Positions 22,868-33,615 of a DNA stretch of 64,000 nt are shown piece after piece. Numbering within the stretch: the stretch's first letter is position 1; the number at the start of each line of letters is the position of its first letter. The translations under genes and the position numbers were made by a program. The stretch comes from Rhodosporidiobolus odoratus. Lineage: Eukaryota; Basidiomycota; Microbotryomycetes; Sporidiobolales; Sporidiobolaceae. Below the pieces are notes generated by a model, which worked only from the letters and a program-made list of their open reading frames with translations, made no database searches and was not told the DNA's origin. Location: NCBI GenBank assembly GCA_034387635.1, contig JAOANU010000005.1, positions 1,116,001 through 1,180,000 of the forward strand, written 5' to 3'.

Positions 22868-24573
22868 GGTGAGGGGCAAGCTGTTGTTCTCGAGAAGGGT
22901 CGAGGCTGGCAGTTAGCGAGGGAGGCGTTGGCAGGAGGACAGCAGTGGGCGAGTAATGCGAAGGTGTTGAGCGGCGAGAACTGAAGAGCTCTCGGAAAAG
23001 TGCTGGTCACGTCCAAACAGCGACGCGTTCCTCACGTGACGAGGAGAGCAAGGGGTCGCGCCGTGCTGACCGCGTGAGATATGAGCAAGCAGGCGCGTTG
23101 AATAGGCATCCTACAGCGAGGGGAAGATCCGTGCCAGGAAAGGAGGGGGAGGATTCGGAGGGCGAAGGAAAACCCGATGTTGGCCTTCTCAACAAGGAGA
23201 AGAGTGAGGGACAGGCTTACACAGCACTGTGGCGTTCTGGCCGCAACACACTCTGTATCCATTCGGCTAGACGGCATTCAGCCACTCGCTGAAAGCCGGG
23301 CATGTAGACGGCGGTGGGCTTCCTGTTTCCGCTCTTTCTCGTTTTCTTCCTCCGCTCCGCGAATACTGGCAATGTGCGAGTTCACATCCCTCCTGCGACG
23401 GGTGAGCCGCTACAAAGAAACCTGTCTCGCTCAAGAGTGAGCAGCCACGTACCCTTCGCGTGAGGGGGACAAACTCTCGACCTTCTCGTTGCAACTCTTT
23501 TCTTGCTCGTCATTCGGTTGGCCATGCTCTACTAGACTTACCACGTCCTGCGAGAACATGATTCGGCGTCACGTATGTCGCCTACACGACAGTTGCGGAC
23601 ATCGATGAAGACGGCTGTCAGCCAGACTCCATCAGCCTGTCGACAATGAGCTATCTTGACGCTTGGTTCGGCACGAGCGTGGACAGCGGGAGTTGCAGTA
23701 AGCGCGGGGTCCAGGAAGCTAGGGGCAGGGCAGACCAAGTGAGCCGCGCCGCGGAGGGAACGAAGTCGAAGGAATGAAAGTTCAGAAAGAAAATTGCTTG
23801 GCCGGGCTGCCCCTGCGGCCCAGCCTTTTCCATACCAGGTCAGCGCAATATAGGTACATCTGTATTGTTACGAACTCACGGGTGAAAGTAACAGGAATGG
23901 TCCAAACAAGCTGACTCGGCTCACTTGGATCCGTTCTCGCTCGTCAGCCCCGAGTTCGGCACCATCCGAGGAAGCACCTCCCGCCCAGGAGAGTGCACCG
24001 CCGACCGAGCTGAAGCATATGTGAAGGGGTGTCGATGCTGAGCAAGGGCTCGAGCTAGTAGGGCAGAGACAAGGCGAAAAAAAGGCGAGGTTTGACTCGA
24101 AGTGCATTGGCTGGCCTGTATTAGCGGCAGGAGCATATCGCTCGCGGTCGAGCATCTCGCACACATCAGCTTGGGCGCACGTGCGACGGTGGTACTGACC
24201 TCTGTGGCTTGTGTAGCAACTGCTGTGACGGTTCGCTTGAAAGATGCGGCTGCAGGTCTGAGGGGTGTCCCGACTGCTGCGCAGCCACGAGGACACAGAA
24301 CAGACACACACGTGAGGTATCAGGAGAGTGTCCCCGGGCTCAATGCACCTCAGAGGCGGCGACAGACTTCGGGGGAGCGAGAGGCCACGACAACTGCACT
24401 ATCTCGCTGGCGAGCTCTGGCGGTTCACACCGCATCGGAATAAAGCATGCGTACGGCATCAAAAAGCCTGGATGAGGCAGGGAGGTAACGGTCCGTGAGC
24501 AAGAGAGGGTCGGACAGGAGGAGGAGGTTGACTTGCACTTTGTCGCACGCGTATAACCTGCTTGCGCCAGTGC
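22868..24573. other. 1.7 kb region without a supported gene
   Basis: Lies between the divergent starts of the small secreted protein and histidyl-tRNA synthetase. Overlapping open frames of up to 147 codons occur on the minus strand at 23868-24311 and shorter ones elsewhere, but none has a domain, a signal peptide or clear splice sites. The bases just before 24574 are the synthetase promoter and leader. Confidence 0.4.
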
Positions 24574-26801
24574 ATGCTGTTGAGAGCTGCTTTACTCAGA
24601 CCTAGACCCCTACGACCAGCCACCCGCTCTCTCATTGCCGCCATGTCGACTGCTTCCGTCGACCTCGAATCCCAAATCGCTGCTCAAGGAAACCGCGTTC
24701 GGCAACTCAAGGCGGACAAGGTCACCAAGGACGAGATCGATGAAGCTGTCTCGCTCCTGCAAGCACTCAAGGCCCAGCTCGGAGGTGGAGAGGAGAAGAA
24801 GCCGGCGGCTGGAGCGGCAGGGGGGAAGGGCAAGGGCAAGAAGGCGGTCAAGTTCACCCTAAAGACGGCCAAGGTGCGCTCTCTCCATCCTCTGACATGA
24901 CAAGAACCAGCTGACGAGCGCTTGGAACGCACAGGGCACGAAGGATTGGCACCCCAGCGACATGTACCTCCGACAGGCCATCTTCCGCAAGATTACCGAC
25001 GTCTTCGAGCTCCACGGTGGTGTGACAATCGACACTCCCGTCTTTGAGCTGAAGGAGATCCTCGCCGGAAAGTACGGAGAAGACAGCAAGCTGATTTACG
25101 ACCTGCAAGATCAAGGAGGAGAGTTGTGCTCGCTTCGTTACGACCTTACTGTGCGTTTCTCACAGCAAGATTGCCGCTCTCATCGCTAACCCCAAGTCTA
25201 CCTCACAGGTCCCTTTCGCCCGCTTCCTCGCCATGAACGGCTCGCAATACCCGAACATCAAGCGTTACCACATCGCGAAGGTCTACCGCCGCGACCAGCC
25301 CGTCATGAGCAAGGGCCGCATGCGCGAGTTCTACCAATGCGTGAGTACCCAGAGCTCCGGTCACTCGTGCTCAGGCTAACGTCCGCGCCTCAGGATTTCG
25401 ACATCGCCGGTGTTTACGACCCTATGCTTCCCGACTCTGAATGCCTTGCCATCGCGTGCGAGGTACTCGAAGCACTCGAGATCGGCGAGTTTACCATCAA
25501 GGTATGCTGACTCCTAGCCGTCCCACAAGCTCGGCTGACTTGGGTACTTTTCCTCAGCTCAACCACCGCAAACTTCTCGACGGCATCTTCGCGGTCTGCG
25601 GTGTGCCGGAAGACAAGATCCGGACCATCTCTTCGGCAGTAGACAAGCTCGACAAGGTACGTGCAGTTCGGCTCGGGGCGCCTCACTCGCGCTGACTCTT
25701 GACCCTTGATAGATGTCGTGGGCAGATGTTCGGAAAGAGATGGTCGAGGAGAAGGGGCTGGATGGCGAGGTCGCGGACCGGATCGGCGAGTATGTCAAGC
25801 TCAAGGGTGTGTCAAAAGCCATTCATCACACCAGCGTTTCCGTACTGACCCTTTGATTGCAGGCGGATCCGAACTTGTTGAACAGCTCAAGCAGGATGAG
25901 CGACTGTCAAAGCACAAGACGGCTATGGAGGGTCTCACCGACATGGCATTGCTCTTCAAGTACCTTGACATCTACGGTGTCACTCACCGGGTCCGTTCGT
26001 CGTTCTGCCTTAGTCGCCATCTGGCTAACGTCCCCATGTTCCTCAGATGTCGTTCGACCTTTCTCTCGCCCGCGGTCTCGACTACTACACTGGTATCATC
26101 TACGAAGCTGTCACTCAAGGCTCTGCACCTCCTGCACCCGTCGCTCCTAGCCCTGAGGCGGTCCCGACTCCCGCGCAACAGAAAGCCGACATCAAGGGCA
26201 AGAAGCCTGCCCTGAACGCCGACGAGGAGGCCGAAGTCGACGAGTCGACCGTTGGCGTGGGATCTATCGCAGCGGGAGGCAGGTACGACGAACTCGTCGG
26301 CATGTTCTCCGGATCCAGCGGCGCTGCGGGTCGAATTCCTTGCGTCGGCATCTCCTTTGGCGTCGAGCGCCTCTTCTCCCTGCTACTCAAGAAGGCACAG
26401 GAGAAGGGCGAGCAGAACGGGAGGGCAAAGGCGACCGAAGTGTTTGTGATGAGTCTGGGAGACGGACTACTGGAAGAAAGGATGAAGGTTTGCAAGGAAC
26501 TTTGGGATGCAGGCATCAAGGTATGCTCTTCGCGTGCATTCTCACATCAGTTCTTGCCTGATCAGATTTGCATCTGCAGGCTGAGTTCATGTACAAGGCC
26601 AAGCCAAAACTGCCGAAGCAGTTCGAGATTATTGACAAGGAGCGAATTCCATACGCTGTGCAAGTGTCGCCGGGCGAGTTGGCGAGGGGTACGATTCGGG
26701 TCAAGCCTCAGGTTGGCAAGGAGCAGGGAGCTGGTAACGATGTGGAGATGAAGCGCGAGGAGCTCATTCCGTGGCTCAAGCAGGCGCTGGGCAAGCAGTA
26801 G
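24574..26801 (+). CDS. HTS1: Histidyl-tRNA synthetase (cytosolic and probably mitochondrial)
   Basis: Nine exons (24574-24873, 24935-25150, 25209-25340, 25394-25501, 25558-25656, 25713-25806, 25863-25990, 26047-26520, 26580-26801) give 590 residues. After a short N-terminal extension comes a WHEP-type helical appendage (about 30-75: [20 protein letters not shown]), then the class II catalytic core. This has [17 protein letters not shown], motif 2 around [20 protein letters not shown], the histidine-specific [22 protein letters not shown], and motif 3 [14 protein letters not shown]. The C-terminal anticodon-binding domain follows. It charges tRNA-His. The ATG at 24574 opens a basic, Arg-rich leader like a mitochondrial presequence, and a second in-frame ATG at 24643 has a much better start context (GCCGCCATG), which suggests two products. 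Confidence 0.95.
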
Positions 26802-27497
26802 ATTGGCGGGGACTGTACATACGAAACCGCTCGGTGCGCTGTGCACTGCATAGATTCTAGCAGGCCAGTCCCGTTGGATATTTCGTATAGAGCTGTTGTG
26901 CAACTTTTTTCTCTCTATCAGTCTGCGTGTACGCAGGTTGTGCGGTCCCGCGGCCGTCGATCTCAACAAGGGCCGGTTGTCTGCAGCGTGAGCGTCAATC
27001 AACATTGTGGCCGCATGCTAATCGGGACCTCTGGCCGGCATAGTCGCTTACAAGTCGCATTGACCGCTCCTGTCAACTTTCGATTGTAGGCGCTGAACTC
27101 CTTTCGTCGCTCTCTCACTTCACTTGCTCGTAAGGAGACTATCTCAGCTCCCTTAGACGTATAGGTAGCCTCCTGGACCATCCATACCACAGTGTCGACC
27201 CCTACACTCCCCTTCCTTCCCCCGCTTTCTCAACGACCCTCTCCTCCTCTTTCACTCGCTTCTCTACCCTCGCGCCGCTGCCTTCCTCCGCCGGAGTGGC
27301 TCGTTGATCTGTTCACTAGCTGATCCGACTCTCTGCACATATACCGGTGAGTGATTCGCTCTTCCAGAGGCAGTGACCCCCGCTCGACCCCCTCCTGACA
27401 CTTCCGAAGGCGGATTCAGCTCTCCCTTGCGCCTCCTTCGACCCCTGCTGACCTTTGACCCTACTCCCAGCGGCCACGCTTCCCCTCTCCGACGACC
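26802..27497. other. Intergenic region upstream of the AGC kinase gene
   Basis: Holds the 3' flank of HTS1 and, from about 27120, a C/T-rich promoter and leader for the kinase gene. Open frames here are short and overlap on both strands. No gene supported. Confidence 0.5.
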
Positions 27498-30400
27498 ATG
27501 GCCTTTCGTGATAGTACCGCGTGGATTGGCAGCCTTGCACAGCCTCCTAATGTCGACACAAAGTTCAGCACCGTCGCTCTCGGCAACGGAAGTCGGGGTC
27601 GGATGAGGCCAGGTCTGTTCGATGGCGGTTCTGGCTCCCGAGCAAGCGGTAGCCGCGGAAGGTTGGACAGCGAGTTGCGAGAGCTTCAGGGGTTGACGAA
27701 CGTCGATCAGGGGTGGTGGAGCATCACCGTGGCAGAAGGACCGAAGGCGAGGTCAAGGAGTCGCAAGGTAAGTATCTGGTGCTTTCTCCCGTCCTGCTCA
27801 CCAATGAGACTACGCTGACATTCCTTCTCTTCACATTGACCGCTTCTGTCCTCTTTTTCGCCATACTCGCGTCGTCACCTATACCGGCTTCTCCTTCCCT
27901 GATCACCACCCTTCTTATCGATGTCTCTTCCTCTTTAAGCCTGACCCCATTCTCACTATATACGTCTCGACACCAGTCCGAAGTCTGACTCTCTTCCGCA
28001 GGTTGAGCGAGATTGTCGACTTCGAAGCACGAGTACGAGTTTTTGCTGCTCTATTTCCAGATTGACCAGTCGTTGACCGTCCTAGCGTCACAGCTACGCG
28101 TCCAGTTCCCCGGTCGCCTCTCCTCCCCCAAGCCTTCCACCGCTACAACTCCCGTCACCTCCAAAAAGCGCAATAACGTCTTGGCATCCCTCACTCGGAC
28201 CCTCAGCCCTCGTCGTGGCGGTCCTATATCCTTCACCTCTTTCGGCGCAGCCAAGGAGTCTCGCTCTTCACCGGACGACTTGAAGGAACACGGGTCGATA
28301 CTCACCAAAGCCTCTCAAGACTCTTCCATTCGCGGTCATGCCGCTTGGGGAACCTTCTTTGCCGCAACGGGCAAAGATGACCTCGAGAGTGCCCGGGTAG
28401 AACGGCGGGTCAAGCGAGTCAAGAGCGATCCTACCAACGACATCGCCCTCACCTCCGTCGTTCCGCCAGTCCCGACACTCGCCGCAGCACCGACCAGGAA
28501 CGGACGACAAGATGCTTCGAATGAGTCTGCCGTCAGCACCGCTACAGACGAGTTAGTCAAGGTCACCACGCAGCGCCTTTCCATCTTCGACTTACCTGAC
28601 ATCCCGTCCCCGACAATCAAGATGGATGCGCCTGTCCCGGCTGAAGACGTCGAGCTCACCGATGCGGAACGCCGTGAAGCGTCTGACACCAGTGCGATGT
28701 CGGACGTCACCCCGACCGGCCTGGCAGCAACCGTCAATGTATCGAGTGTTGCCGAGCCCGCTTCTCCGTCGCCGCCTTCTACTCCTCCTGTCTTGGACGG
28801 CTTAGCTTCCTCACCGAGCTCACCGAAGCGCGCCTCCCTCTCGCTGCAGACGGGCAGCGGCGAAGCTACTGTTCCGGTCGAGGATGAAGCGTTACCCTCG
28901 TCTGCCGCCATCGCCGCAATTGACCGGGCTACTCCCGCTGCTGAAGACGTCCAGAAGCCGACGAGCGAGCAAATCGACCCACCTTCCGCCGACGAGGACG
29001 CGGCTATCCCTCTGTCTCGCTCTCTCAGTCGCCTCGCCTCCACGGACTCGTTCGAGAAGAAACCGGGAACGGTCACTATCGACTCCTTCGACCTCGTACG
29101 AGTGCTCGGCAAAGGCTGTGCTGGTAAGGTGCTGCTTGTGAAGGAGAAAAAGACGCAGAATGTTTTGGCACTAAAAGCCATCACGAAGCGCCATGTCAGT
29201 CTCTCGCATTCCTTCCCCCGCACTTTCCATGTTCACCTGCGCTGACTCTTGTGACTTCTGCAGGTTCTCGCACACCGCGAACTCCTCCATACTCGCACCG
29301 AGCAATCCGTCCTCAAGACGTGCGCTCGCGACAAGTCAAATCCCTTCGTCGTCAAGCTGCACTATTCCTTCCACGATACCCATACACTCTACCTCGCTCT
29401 CGACTTCCATTCTGGTGGCGACCTTGCAACTCAGCTGGCGCGCTGGGGTAGGCTTGGCAAAGATCGAGCGCGCTTTTACACTGCCGAGATTTGCGAGGGC
29501 GTCGAAGGTTTGCACCGCGCTGGCGTTATTTACCGCGACCTCAAGCCCGAAAATATCCTCATCTCACACGATGGGCACATTGTCCTTACCGATTTTGGTC
29601 CGTGTACCCTCCCCTTTCACCTTGAACCGCCCGAGCTGACCTTCTCAATCTCGACGCTGTTCCCTCGTCGCAGGGCTGTCGAAGGACTTCGGCCACACCC
29701 AAGTCACCCCGCCATCCGCCACGCTCGGTGACGGTCTGCCACGGCCGCACTGGCTTGACGCCCCCTCGCGGAGCGCTTCGACCCCTCCGGGATCATCCTG
29801 GCTTCGGAGTCAGCGTGAGACGACTACCTCTTTCTGTGGGACGGCTGAGTACCTCGCGCCCGAGGTCCTGCTCGGAGAGGCGTATAGCTAGTGCGTCTCT
29901 CTTTCTTCTGACTGCTTTCTGACGAATTCGAGATTGACTTGAGCTTCTCCTCCTTAGCGAGGTCGACACGTGGAGTATTGGCACGATGCTGTACGAGATG
30001 CTTGCAGGTACGCCGCTTGATCACTACCAGTCGCAGGCCTCGACTGATCCTCACTTCCCGAATGGCAGGAACGACGCCTTACTGGGCAGAAGACCACGCT
30101 ACAAGTAAGCCAGGTCTCTCCCTGCTCCCCTTATGAAGACGTACTGACGTCTCCTGCACCCGCCACCTCGCAGTGTACCGTCGTGTCCTCCACGACGACC
30201 TCGTCTTTGACGATCCGAAGGTCTTCGACGACGACACCAAATCGCTCATCCGCGGTATGCTGCAGCGCGACCCTCATCTGCGCATCTCCGACGCCCGTAT
30301 CAAGCGTCACCGCTACTTCAACCTCATCAGTTGGGATCACATCCTCAACAAGCGCTACCTTCCGCCTTTCGTCCCGGATCTCGATGTGAACGACCCGACG

Positions 30401-31704
30401 GACGTGTCGCAGTTCGACGATGCCTTCCTCTCCATGCCTGCGCAAGTAGTTGATCCGGACGCAGACCATCAAGACGAGCGGGACCCGCCCAACTGTACGT
30501 GGAATTCCTCCCACCTCGCAGACTCTGGCGCTGACTTCCTTCTTTGCTTGCAGGCGAGCCTCAACCTGCTTTCGATGAGCAGGGCAACGACGTCTTCGAT
30601 GGGTACAGCTACTTTGGCCGAGACTCGGCGTCTATGCACCGTCATCAATTGGAGGAAGACGAGGATGACAGCGAAGAACTAGTCTCGAGGGACGAGGTTG
30701 TCGAGGTGGAGGAGCCGACGAGCGAAATCTCGGTGCCTACTACCCCGGTTCCCCCAAAAGATCCGTCTTCTACAGTCGAGGCTGCGGTCGAAGCTGCCAT
30801 CGCCGAGGAAACGGAAGAGGCCGTAGCAGCCCCGGAGGACGAGCCGGAGACGCCGCACGTCGAGCAAGATCGCTTCATCACCTCCACGCCACCACCCACT
30901 CCCCCTCACGAGCGTGAACCTTCTTCCGACCTCGAGATCTCGCTCGAAGGCCCCGGCGATCTTACCCTGTCCTCAGTCAACTCCAGCTCGACCATCGCGA
31001 CCACCATTGCCGAACAACCCTCTCCGACTATCACTCGCACTCGTCAACCCTCGTCGAGGAGTAACCTCGCTCCGCTGCCCGAGGAACGTCCAGCTCCGGC
31101 CGGTTCTGCTGAAGTCCTCGTCGAAGAACCGGAAGACCCCTCTGACTCTGAGTGGGATGTCGTCGACAATGATGGCGTGGGGATGTCGGTCCGAAATGGA
31201 GGGCGCGAGGCGACGTTTTTCTCGCGGGGTATCAAGGATCGCTACCGTCTTGTCCTCGCGCCTCTTAGTTCCCCTCTTCGTCCTCCACCCGCCTCGCGCA
31301 CTCCGCGCCAGAACTCGCGGCACGGCTCGTCCTCGTCGGCTCAGTCAGGCCTCTCGCTTTCACCTTACAACTCGATCACGCAAGAAGCGGCGCCGCACTC
31401 TTCGTTGCGCCCCCTCAAGGGGATTCGCCGATTCGCCTCCGTTCGCTCATCTACCGGTGCCAGCGGCAAGACAAACGCCTTGCGCACCAGGAAGTCGCAG
31501 CGTTCGCTCGGTGAGCGAGACGTGAACGCCCCCGGCAGCAAGACTGCCCCGCCGTCGCCTAGTGTCGACTCGAAGCTCTTCAAGCAGAAAAAGGGCTCGT
31601 CTACCTCGACCTCCACCCTGCCCGATAGCGACCCTTCCCGCAGATCTGGCCAAGGCCTCAAGAAGTTTGCCAAGTCTGCGTTCCTCTATACCAGCCGGGT
31701 GTGA
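27498..31704 (+). CDS. Large AGC-family Ser/Thr protein kinase
   Basis: Nine exons (27498-27767, 27940-28032, 28094-29194, 29264-29597, 29674-29890, 29958-30007, 30069-30104, 30174-30494, 30554-31704) give 1190 residues. The kinase domain runs from about 452 to 760: glycine loop GKGCAGKV, ALKAITKRH (ATP-binding Lys), YRDLKPEN, DFGLSK, then a roughly 45-residue Ser/Pro insertion before TSFCGTAEYLAPE. The activation-loop motif TSFCGT and a downstream hydrophobic motif FDGYSYF mark it as an AGC kinase of the S6K/SGK/Ypk group. N-terminal to it lie a disordered region and, near 90-130, a stretch (TLFRRLSEIVDFEARLRVQF) that may be a remnant PX-like module. The 350-residue C-terminal tail is acidic, then Ser-rich. 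TOR-linked growth control is likely from the family, not shown here. Confidence 0.87.
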
Positions 31705-32229
31705 GGTTGCTGTACCTTGGCCCTCTTCCCTCACCCGCCTCTCTTCCCATCTCTTCATCGTCCTGACCTCGAGCTACTTATCCTCCGCTTACGACCCACA
31801 TGTCACGACCCTCACGAACCTCACGACCCGCGCTTCACCTACTCTGTTTCACATGACCACCTACCCTCGTATTCATACCGTGTCCGCTCTATTTCCAGCT
31901 TCGTTTCCAGTTGTCCATTCCCTTCCACTGCACGCATTCCAATCGTTACTGTTCCCTTTGCCTTAGTACTTTGCTCACGCACAAACATACCCTCATCGCT
32001 CACTCGCCCGCGTCGTTGCTCACTTGCCCTTCTGGCACACATGGTTTTTGTTCCAGTCACCCTTTCCTCGCACGATATCGGTTCGCTTTCCGCACTCTAC
32101 TCGTCGTAATAGCACCTCAGTCTGACAGACCTCTCTGGTCTTATGAGTGCTTCGCTGGACAGAAAGCGGGAGAGCTGCTGCTCCCTTCTCCCCTGGTCTC
32201 CCTCCTGCCTCATCTCACACACCTCGACC
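31705..32229. other. Intergenic region
   Basis: C/T-rich on the plus strand throughout, without a supported gene. It contains the kinase 3' UTR and the promoter and leader of the TMEM14 gene. Confidence 0.5.
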
Positions 32230-32875
32230 ATGTCGTACGACCCTGACACTCTTTTCGGCGTACGTAGAGCTAGTTATTCTACCTGCTGTCTATACTAACA
32301 CCACCGCGCTTCACCCAGTTTGTCTCCTCCGGTCTCATCACCCTCGGCGGTTTGATGGGTTTCCTCAAGCGTGGGTCCGTAGCGTCGCTCGTGGCCGGGG
32401 GCGGCAGCGGCGCGCTGCTTGCGTATGGAGTCAAGAGGCAGCGAACGAACCCGAGGGATGTGCAGGTTATTGTTGGTTAGTCGCCTCCTTCTTCCCCCAC
32501 TTCATGGTCCGCCACACGCTGTCAAGGCGCAAGGGATGCGAGTGCGTCACGATACAGGAGGAGATATCGTCGAAGGGAACTGGGTAGAGAGGCTGATGTG
32601 CTTGTGCCCATACTCTGTAAACAGGCGTTGCCGCCCTGCTTGCGGTCGGGATGGGCCTACGGTTCGCGAGGGGCAGGAAGTTCATGCCGGCCGGGTTGGT
32701 AACAGTGCGCTTCATCTCTTGTGTGCCCTAGCTCCCGACTCTGATGCTGACCAGCTTGGCTTACCGCTTTCCCCCCACTTTTCCCGTCTACAACTGCTGA
32801 CTTCAACCTTTCGACCGCGCAACGCAGCTCCTCTCTCTTGCGTTGCTGTACAGGTTCGGTCAGAGGCTACTTTAG
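32230..32875 (+). CDS. TMEM14-family small membrane protein
   Basis: Four exons (32230-32259, 32319-32475, 32625-32698, 32828-32875) give 102 residues. The sequence is a chain of glycine-rich hydrophobic segments: FVSSGLITLGGLMGFLKRGS, SLVAGGGSGALLAYGVKRQ, VAALLAVGMGLRFARGRKFM-PAGL, and LLSLALLYRF near the C-terminus. Spacing, length and the RxxKFMPAGL motif fit the TMEM14 family (UPF0136), small proteins of mitochondrial and other internal membranes; mammalian TMEM14C helps import porphyrin for haem synthesis. The first exon encodes only ten residues, and the third intron (129 nt) is the longest. No longer ORF overlaps the gene, so it is easily missed by simple ORF calling. Confidence 0.85.
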
Positions 32876-33615
32876 GCGTGACCTGCAAAGGAAACAGTCG
32901 AGTTGGTACGCTTTCGGTCTCCAAGCTGCGCCTGCTCGTCCCACTCCCGCCCAACTTGGGCCAACAAACCTCTGTGGTCGACGGCGCTGCACAGGCTCGA
33001 CCAATCGTGCTGAATAAGAAGGTCGTACGAGCCTGCCCCTAGGAGCTAGACGCTCGGACGCTTGGATAACCCGGCGGGAAGCATGTTCTGCATTGCTGAA
33101 TTTCCCATTGTTCTCACCATTCCCGCCTGACATTCCTAGTTCCGGTGAAGAGCCCTATCCTCAGTCGCGCTCGACGATGCGCGTGCTGATAGACAGCAGC
33201 GCATGGCTTGGGTGTGGGTGAGAGGCCCGCGCGGCATTACTGACCTTTTCACGATGTACGGCAAACAGGTCCAGGACGAGAGCGGGCAGGGGTGCGCTAT
33301 CGCGGTCTGCTGCTGAGGTGGCCGGCAAGTCGCTGTGACGAGTCGTCGTGTCCCGAGAGATCAACGGGAGCCGCAGGGCCGGCCGCGGGGAGAATCGGGT
33401 AATCTGAAAGACGACGAGAAGAAGAAGGCAGGAAGGGAAGGGGTCTAGCTGCGTCGCCGGTTTGGATCAGCTCATATACTCGAAAGTTTCCTAGCTACAT
33501 AGTGCTTTTCCGCTGAGCGATTCAAGCTGTTACACGGGTGAGTCTATTTTGAGGCAGCTGCATCCGCAGCATCGGCCGTTGCACTCCTTCCTCCCGTCGA
33601 GTTCACCTATCGGGC
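32876..33615. other. Intergenic region
   Basis: 3' flank of the TMEM14 gene and promoter of the CaMKK-type kinase. Only short overlapping frames are present. Nothing else seen. Confidence 0.5.

Noticed and set aside
23868..24311. 147-codon minus-strand frame
   Set aside because: A second frame of 128 codons overlaps it on the same strand; both are Cys/Ser-rich without structure, as expected by chance.
28336..29223. 295-codon minus-strand frame
   Set aside because: Antisense to the long third exon of the AGC kinase; the Ser/Val/Thr-rich translation has no domain.
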